Positions 58,854 through 64,000 of a stretch of 64,000 nt of DNA are shown here, in pieces. The DNA is from Pseudomonas ceruminis (lineage in GTDB: Bacteria; Pseudomonadota; Gammaproteobacteria; Pseudomonadales; Pseudomonadaceae). The stretch spans positions 186,001 to 250,000 of the forward strand of contig NZ_BQHW01000003.1 of the NCBI RefSeq assembly GCF_021602025.1. Direction: 5' to 3'. How positions within the stretch are numbered: position 1 is the stretch's first letter; each line of letters opens with the position of its first letter. Below the pieces are notes generated by a model, which had not been told where the DNA came from, searched no databases, and was given only the letters and a program-made list of their open reading frames with translations. Both the position numbers and the translations under genes were made by a program.

Positions 58854-59816
58854 ATGTTGCACCGTAAACGCTTGCGCCACCTCGCCCTGGGCTTGCTGAT
58901 CGGCGGCCTGCTGCCGTCACTGGCCAGCGCCGAGCAGACCCTGCGCATCGGCTATCAGAAGTCCTCGACCTTGCTGACGTTGCTCAAGGCCCGTGGCAGC
59001 CTGGAGCATCGCTTGCAGGCCGAGGGCATTCGCGTCACCTGGCACGAGTTCCCCAGCGGTTTGCCGCTGCTCGAGGCCTTGAACCTGGGCAACGTCGACC
59101 TGTCTGCGGACGTTGCCGATACCGTGCCGGTGTTCACCCAGGCTGCTGGCGCCAACCTCACCTACTTTGCCCGGGAAGCCCCGTCGCCGTCGGCCCAGGC
59201 CATCCTGGTGCCGGCCAACTCGCCGCTCAAGACCCTGGCCGACCTCAAGGGCAAGCGCGTGGCGGTAACCAAGGCGGCGGGCAGCCATTACCTGTTGATT
59301 GAGGCGCTGGCCAAGGCCGGCTTGAACTTCAAGGACATCACCCCGGCGTACCTGATTCCCGCTGATGGGCGCGCTGCGTTCGAGAACGGCAAGGTCGATG
59401 CCTGGGTAACCTGGGACCCGTATGTGGCCAGTGCCCAGCGCCAGCAGAATGCGCGGGTTCTCGCCGATGGCAACGGCCTGGCCAGCTACCAGCGCTATTA
59501 CCTGGCCGGCAGCGACTACGCCAAGGCGCACCCCGAGGTGCTGCAGCAGGTCTACCAGGCATTGCGCGAGATAGGGGCCTGGACCAAGGCTAACCCTGAA
59601 GCTGCCGCCCGTGTACTGGGGCCGTTGTGGGGCAACTTGGACAGCGCCACCGTGCAGCAGGCCAATGCCCGGCGCAGCTACGATGTGCAGCCGGTCAAGC
59701 TGGACAACCTCGGCGAGCAGCAGCGCATCGCCGATGCGTTCTACCGTGAAGGGCTACTGCCCAAGCCGGTCGATGCGCGTGCGGTGACCGTGTTCGAGCC
59801 CCGCGCTGGGCAGTAA
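58854..59816 (+). CDS. SsuA-like aliphatic sulfonate binding protein
   Basis: A 320-aa paralogue of the preceding protein with signal peptide ending ASA-EQ. It has LRIGYQKSSTLLTLLKARGSLEHRL, VTWHEFPSGLPLLEALNLGNVDLSADVADTVPVFTQAAGANLTYFARE and VDAWVTWDPYVASAQ, very close to the SsuA pattern. ATG 58854 is chosen; the open frame reaches back into the previous gene. It converges on the LysR gene with a 9-bp gap. Confidence 0.9.
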   Translation: MLHRKRLRHLALGLLIGGLLPSLASAEQTLRIGYQKSSTLLTLLKARGSLEHRLQAEGIRVTWHEFPSGLPLLEALNLGNVDLSADVADTVPVFTQAAGANLTYFAREAPSPSAQAILVPANSPLKTLADLKGKRVAVTKAAGSHYLLIEALAKAGLNFKDITPAYLIPADGRAAFENGKVDAWVTWDPYVASAQRQQNARVLADGNGLASYQRYYLAGSDYAKAHPEVLQQVYQALREIGAWTKANPEAAARVLGPLWGNLDSATVQQANARRSYDVQPVKLDNLGEQQRIADAFYREGLLPKPVDARAVTVFEPRAGQ

Positions 59817-59825
59817 GCGCCTGCG

Positions 59826-60677
59826 CTACAGGCCTATGCTGGCGCGCACCATGGCATAGGCCTGGCGAATCAGCGGGTTGACCGTATTCGCCCGCACCCA
59901 CAGGTAGTAGGTCACATCCGGCAGCGGTGGCAGGCCATCGCTCTGGCCGAGCACCCGCATGTCCGGGCTGACCATTTCCTGGCTGCGTGCGGTAATCCCC
60001 AGCCCGGCGCGCACCGCCGCCTTGATGCCGATCAGGTTGGACGCCAGGTATGCCTGGCGCCAGGCGATTCCGGCGTGCTCGAGTGCTTCCAGGGCCAGTT
60101 TGCGGTACAGGCTTGGCTCATCCACCAGCACCAACGGCAACGGCTCGCCCGGTACGTGCTGGTACTGCGCAGCGCAGATCCACCACACTGGCGAGGTCCG
60201 CAGGGCAAAGCCTTCCAGCCCCGCTGCGGTGCGCGTCGAGATGACCATGTCGACCTTGCCGCGTTGCAGGTCCTCCATCAAGAACGGGCTGCGGCCTACG
60301 TCGATCTCCAGGCGCAGGTTGGGCGCCGAACGGGCGATGTGGCTAAGAATGGGCGGCAGGATGGTGTCGGCGATGTCGTGGGGTGAACCGATGCGCAGCA
60401 CGCCGCTCAGGCCGTCCTCGCGCAGCCCGGCGAGGGCCTCGTCGTTGAGTGCCAGCATTTGCCGGGCATGGCGCAGCAATTGGCGCCCGGCGTCGGTAAG
60501 GGCCTTGTGGCGGCCTTGCTTGCGCAGCAGGGTAACGCCCACCTGGTGTTCCAGGCGTTGCATGTGCTGCGTCACCGAGGCCTGGGTGCGGGCAAGGTGG
60601 CGGCCCGCCTCGGCGTAGCTGGCGTGGTCGGCGATGGCGACGAAGGTGCGGAGCAATTCCAGGTCCAGAGCAGGCAT
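59826..60677 (-). CDS. LysR-family transcriptional regulator
   Basis: A 283-aa LysR protein. N-terminal winged helix-turn-helix LDLELLRTFVAIADHASYAEAGRHLARTQASVTQHMQRLEHQVGVTLLRKQGR, then the effector domain with GVLRIGSPHDIADTILPPILSHIARSAPNLRLEI. It lies between two transporter sets, divergent from the amino-acid-type importer, and probably controls one or both. A 26-bp inverted repeat just upstream of its start (60699-60724) is a likely autoregulatory site. Confidence 0.92.
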   Translation of the reverse strand: MPALDLELLRTFVAIADHASYAEAGRHLARTQASVTQHMQRLEHQVGVTLLRKQGRHKALTDAGRQLLRHARQMLALNDEALAGLREDGLSGVLRIGSPHDIADTILPPILSHIARSAPNLRLEIDVGRSPFLMEDLQRGKVDMVISTRTAAGLEGFALRTSPVWWICAAQYQHVPGEPLPLVLVDEPSLYRKLALEALEHAGIAWRQAYLASNLIGIKAAVRAGLGITARSQEMVSPDMRVLGQSDGLPPLPDVTYYLWVRANTVNPLIRQAYAMVRASIGL

Positions 60678-60698
60678 GGGCGGGTGTGCTTTACATTA

Positions 60699-60724
60699 AT
60701 CCGTTTCAAATAAATATAACGGAT
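60699..60724. promoter_or_regulatory. Inverted repeat upstream of the LysR gene
   Basis: ATCCGTT (60699-60705) and AACGGAT (60718-60724) form a perfect inverted repeat with a 12-bp AT-rich spacer, 22 bp from the LysR start codon. It is a candidate LysR operator in the 246-bp divergent region. Confidence 0.45.
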
Positions 60725-60923
60725 CTTTATGCGTTCTGCGAGAGCGGTGCATTTAAAAAGTTTGAAGCGCCTGTAAATGCTGGCTTATGTCCGTTTTGAT
60801 GATTGTGTATAGCTTCAAAGTTATAACGATAGGCGATATTTGCATTTCCCCTCGCGCCTGCGACTTCCTAGCATGCGCCCTCATCAGGCCGGGTGCTCCG
60901 GCCGCCGGAACGAGGAGCTCACC

Positions 60924-61763
60924 ATGTCGCTGTCCACTGTTGCCCGCAAGGCCCTGCTTGCCACGCTGCTCACCGGCACTACCCTGGCCGGCAGCGGTCT
61001 GGCCCATGCCGACGCCACCCTCGACAAGATCGAGCAACGCCAGCGCCTGTCAGTAGGCGTCGTGCTGTCTGGCGGCCCCTTCGGTGCCATCGACCCGGCC
61101 ACCCGCCAGCCGACAGGGTTCAGTGTCGACCTGGCCCGTGACCTGGCCCGCCAGCTCAATGTGCAACTCGACCTGGTGGCCGTGCAGCCCGCCAACCGCG
61201 TGCAGTTCCTGCAGCAGGGCAAGGTCGACCTGCTGATCGCCAACATGGAATGGAACCCTGAACGCGACAAGCTGCTTGGCCACGTGCCGACGCCGTTCTA
61301 CCGCGTGGGTGGCACTGCCGCAGTGGCCAAGGACAGCCCGGTACACAGCTGGGCCGACCTCAAGGGGCAACCGGTGTGCACCTCCCAGGGCAGCAGCTAT
61401 ACCCAGGCGCTGATCGATCTGGGCGCCCAGCTCAAGGCCTTCAAGACGTCGGCCGAGTCGCTGCTGGCCCTGCGCGGCAACAACTGCGTGGCGGCGGTGC
61501 ACGACGCCACGCTGATCAACCCGCTGCTGGCCAAGGGCGGCGAGTGGAGCGGCTACCGTGCCCTGGCGCCCGAGCTCAACCCGGCACCGTCGGTGATCTG
61601 GACCCGGCTCGGCGAAACCGACACCCAGGCCCGCCTTGATCCGTTCGTGCGCCAGTGGCATCGCAGCGGCTGGTTGATCGAGCGCGAACAGGCCAACCAC
61701 ATTACCCCGGCCTCGCCGGCGCTGGTGGAATTGCGCCAGCAACTGCAGGGCGATGGCGCCTGA
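60924..61763 (+). CDS. Polar amino-acid-type ABC binding protein
   Basis: A 279-aa periplasmic binding protein (signal ending LAHA-DA). It has LSVGVVLSGGPFGAIDPATRQPTGFSVDLARDLARQLNV, ANRVQFLQQGKVDLLIANMEWNPERDKLL and WADLKGQPVCTSQGSSYTQAL, the family-3 binding protein pattern. ATG follows GAGGAG. It is first gene of a four-gene importer operon, overlapping the next. The substrate is unknown; location near sulfonate genes hints at a sulfur amino acid, which is inference. Confidence 0.9.
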   Translation: MSLSTVARKALLATLLTGTTLAGSGLAHADATLDKIEQRQRLSVGVVLSGGPFGAIDPATRQPTGFSVDLARDLARQLNVQLDLVAVQPANRVQFLQQGKVDLLIANMEWNPERDKLLGHVPTPFYRVGGTAAVAKDSPVHSWADLKGQPVCTSQGSSYTQALIDLGAQLKAFKTSAESLLALRGNNCVAAVHDATLINPLLAKGGEWSGYRALAPELNPAPSVIWTRLGETDTQARLDPFVRQWHRSGWLIEREQANHITPASPALVELRQQLQGDGA

Positions 61764-62499
61764 AATGAGCGCGATTTTGCAAGGGTTGGTCGAGCAGGGC
61801 ACCCGGCTGGGTCTGGACTACCACTTCCTGCTCGATGCCTACCACCGCGGTAACCTGCTCGAGGGCGCGTTGACCACGCTCTGGCTGTGCCTGACGAGCA
61901 TCATGGGTAGCCTGCTGGTCGGCATGGTGCTGGCCGCCATGCTGACCAGCCAGCAGCGCTGGCTGCGCTGGCCAGCACGGGCATTTGTCGAGGTGACGCG
62001 CAATACCCCGACGCTGGTTCAACTGTACTGCGCCTTCCTGGTACTGAACATGCTGCTCAACCAGAGCCTGGGCAACGCCAACCCCATGACACCGTTCGCC
62101 TGGGTCGTGATCGTGATCTCCTTGCACAAGGGCGCGTTCCACGCCGAAGCCCTGCGTGCCGGTATCGAGGCGGTGCCGCCGGTCACCCTGGAGGCCGCCA
62201 GTTCGCTGGCCTTGAGCCGCCGCCAGCAACTGTTGGAGGTGCAGCTGCCGCTGGCGCTGCGCTTCGCCTTGCCAGCCCTGGTCAACAACCTGATCGACCT
62301 GGTGAAGATGACGGCGGTGGCCTCGGCGATTGCGGTCAACGACATCACCTATGCCTCGATCATGATCTGGACCCAGAGCGACAACGTGATCGAACTGATG
62401 ATTCTGATCCTGGCCTTCTTCGGCCTGCTCAGTTTCGCCGTCAACTGTATCGGCCGTGCGCTGGAAGCACGCCTGAGGATGCCCGGCTATGGCCACTGA
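61753..62499 (+). CDS. Polar amino-acid-type ABC permease 1
   Basis: A 248-aa permease of the HisM/GlnP family. It has GALTTLWLCLTSIMGSLLVGMVLAAML, the FVEVTRNTPTLVQLYCAFLVLNMLL segment, GAFHAEALRAGIEAVPPVTLEAASSLALSRRQQLLEVQLPLALRFALP and KMTAVASAIAVNDITY. ATG 61753 overlaps the binding-protein gene by 11 nt; ATG 61765 is an alternative start. It overlaps the next permease by 11 nt. Confidence 0.9.
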   Translation: MAPEMSAILQGLVEQGTRLGLDYHFLLDAYHRGNLLEGALTTLWLCLTSIMGSLLVGMVLAAMLTSQQRWLRWPARAFVEVTRNTPTLVQLYCAFLVLNMLLNQSLGNANPMTPFAWVVIVISLHKGAFHAEALRAGIEAVPPVTLEAASSLALSRRQQLLEVQLPLALRFALPALVNNLIDLVKMTAVASAIAVNDITYASIMIWTQSDNVIELMILILAFFGLLSFAVNCIGRALEARLRMPGYGH

Positions 62500-63169
62500 T
62501 GCCTTGACCACCTTGTGGCACTGGGCCCCCAGCCTGGCGCTGGGCCTGCTGCAGAACATCCAGATCAGTGTCGGGGCCATCGCCATCGGTAGCCTGCTGG
62601 GCCTGCTGGTGGGGGGGCTGGCATTGTCGCCGCTGGCACCGTTGCGCGTGCTTGCACGGTTATGGGTGCAGGTGTTCCGCAACGCGCCGTGGCTGGTGCT
62701 GCTCTACTTCACGTCCTACGTGTTCCCCTTCGAGGTACACATCGGCGGTACCTGGTTGGCGTTCCCCGACTGGCTGAAGGTCACAGTCGGCCTGGCCTTG
62801 CCCGCCAGCGCCAATGTGGCCGAGATTTTTCGCGGTGCAGTCGCCTCGATCCCGGCGACGCAGTGGGAGGCCGCGCGCTCACTGGCCTTCAGCCGGGGCC
62901 AGATCTTCCGCTCGATCATCCTGCCGCAGTGCCTCAAGCGCATGCTGCCGCCCTGGATGAACCTGTACGCGGTGGTGACCATGGGTACCGCCCTGGCCTC
63001 GCTGGTGGGTGTGCATGACCTGATCGACAGCGCCCAGATCGCCGCCAACACGGTCAACCAGACCCACTTCACCGTGCTGGTGTATGCCAGTGTGCTGGTG
63101 TTGTTCTTCCTCTATTGCTACCCGATTTCCCGCCTTACCCAACGCCTGGAGCGCCGCTATGCCTTCTGA
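62489..63169 (+). CDS. Polar amino-acid-type ABC permease 2
   Basis: A 226-aa permease. It has LLQNIQISVGAIAIGSLLGLLVGGLALSP, LWVQVFRNAPWLVLLYFTSYVFPF, and the EAA loop AEIFRGAVASIPATQWEAARSLAFSRGQIFRSIILPQCLKRMLPP. It pairs with the previous permease and overlaps both neighbours by 11 nt. Confidence 0.9.
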   Translation: MATDALTTLWHWAPSLALGLLQNIQISVGAIAIGSLLGLLVGGLALSPLAPLRVLARLWVQVFRNAPWLVLLYFTSYVFPFEVHIGGTWLAFPDWLKVTVGLALPASANVAEIFRGAVASIPATQWEAARSLAFSRGQIFRSIILPQCLKRMLPPWMNLYAVVTMGTALASLVGVHDLIDSAQIAANTVNQTHFTVLVYASVLVLFFLYCYPISRLTQRLERRYAF

Positions 63170-63977
63170 ACCTTTGATCCAGCTCAGCGATGTGCACCTG
63201 GCGTTCGGTGATACCCAGGTGCTGCGCGGCATCGACTTGCAGGTGCAGGCCGGGCAGGCGGTGTCGATCATTGGCCCGTCAGGTTCGGGCAAGTCGACCA
63301 TCCTGCGCTGCATCACCGGCTTGCTGCGCCCACAGCGGGGCAGCATCCGCATTGGCAGCACGCAGGTGCACGACCTGCGCAGCGAGGCTGAGCTGATTGC
63401 CTTGCGCAAGCACGTAGGCTTTGTTTTCCAGCAGTACAACCTGTTCCCTCACCTGAGCGTGCTGGACAACCTGCTCATCGCTCCGATCAAAGTGCTGGGC
63501 CGCAACCGTGACGAGGCCCGCGAAGAAGCGCGGGTGCTACTCGACAAGGTACGCCTGGGCCACAAGGCCGATGCCTTCCCCGGCCAGCTCTCCGGGGGGC
63601 AGCAACAACGCGTGGCGATCGCCCGCGCCCTGGCCATGCGGCCGCGGCTGATGCTGTTCGACGAGGTAACCTCGGCGCTCGACCCAGAGACGGTCGGTGA
63701 GGTGCTGGCGGTGATACGTGCCCTGACCGAGGAGGGCATGACCTGCGTGCTGGTGACGCACGAGATGCGCTTTGCCGAAGAGATCAGCGACCAGGTGTAC
63801 TTCACCGAGCATGGCCGCATCGTCGAGCACGGCAGCGCCCAGCAGGTATTCCGTGACCCGCAGCACGAGCGCACGCGTACGTTCCTGCAGCATGCCCAGG
63901 GTGAGGCCGGCCAACGTCCCGGCCGACCTGCACCGGACCTTTTGAGCAACCTGGGGCGCTACAGCCTCAGCGTATGA
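63159..63977 (+). CDS. Polar amino-acid-type ABC ATPase
   Basis: A 272-aa ABC ATPase of the GlnQ type. Walker [11 protein letters not shown]-loop [11 protein letters not shown], signature [16 protein letters not shown], Walker [15 protein letters not shown] and [22 protein letters not shown] 63159 is chosen; the frame is open upstream inside the permease gene. It has a C-terminal tail of about 25 residues beyond the usual end. The 23 bp after it to the window end hold no complete gene. Confidence 0.92.
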   Translation: MPSEPLIQLSDVHLAFGDTQVLRGIDLQVQAGQAVSIIGPSGSGKSTILRCITGLLRPQRGSIRIGSTQVHDLRSEAELIALRKHVGFVFQQYNLFPHLSVLDNLLIAPIKVLGRNRDEAREEARVLLDKVRLGHKADAFPGQLSGGQQQRVAIARALAMRPRLMLFDEVTSALDPETVGEVLAVIRALTEEGMTCVLVTHEMRFAEEISDQVYFTEHGRIVEHGSAQQVFRDPQHERTRTFLQHAQGEAGQRPGRPAPDLLSNLGRYSLSV

Positions 63978-64000
63978 CCCCACCGAAGAAGAGAGGCCTA

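Noticed and set aside
1-64000. CRISPR arrays, tRNA or rRNA genes, insertion sequences
   Set aside because: No regularly spaced repeats, cloverleaf-like segments, rRNA stretches or transposase genes with terminal repeats were recognised on reading; small or diverged ones cannot be fully excluded by eye.

Overview
The window is a 64 kb piece of a GC-rich gammaproteobacterial chromosome, most probably a Pseudomonas of the P. putida group. The signs are the type VI secretion (T6SS) gene order, an SfnR-type sigma-54 activator beside sulfur-scavenging flavin monooxygenases, and the general gene style. Species assignment is inference. No rRNA, tRNA or CRISPR array was seen.

Region 1 (1-23226, all + strand) is a T6SS cluster entered inside tssK. 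The order is tssK (3' end), tssL, an OmpA-type gene split by an in-frame TAG, hcp, clpV, vgrG, an AT-richer cargo block (755-aa putative effector, sulfatase-modifying-factor-like lipoprotein, PAAR protein, two-TM membrane protein), then tssM, tssA, tssF, tssG, tssJ, tssE and a TssA-OmpA fusion. tssB and tssC are not in view and presumably lie upstream. tssL lacks a peptidoglycan-binding domain; the two OmpA-type proteins could supply it.

Region 2 (23221-47746) looks like an organosulfur scavenging region. A minus-strand operon runs TonB receptor, DszA/NtaA-type monooxygenase, SurE-like nucleotidase and four more luciferase-like (LLM) flavin monooxygenases. Next come a P1-family peptidase and a TTC38-type TPR protein (convergent), a plus-strand oligopeptide-type ABC importer operon ending in a shortened DszA-like monooxygenase and an alpha/beta hydrolase, and a minus-strand TonB receptor-phoD pair. 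A SfnR-like sigma-54 activator ends the region. Five upstream regions carry near-consensus -24/-12 sigma-54 promoters (TGGCAY-N5-TTGCW), so the whole block reads as one sigma-54 regulon with its own activator. No flavin reductase is present although six FMN-dependent monooxygenases are.

Region 3 (47807-57770) is mixed: an MFS exporter, a LuxR-type autoinducer-binding domain without a DNA-binding domain, an NCS1 nucleobase/hydantoin transporter, two L,D-transpeptidases of different families, a YebE-like DUF533 protein, an unknown exported protein, a GNAT acetyltransferase and a flavin amine oxidase whose segments appear circularly permuted.

Region 4 (57877-63977) holds two tandem SsuA-like binding proteins without their own permease, a LysR regulator, and a complete polar-amino-acid-type ABC importer (binding protein, two permeases, ATPase).
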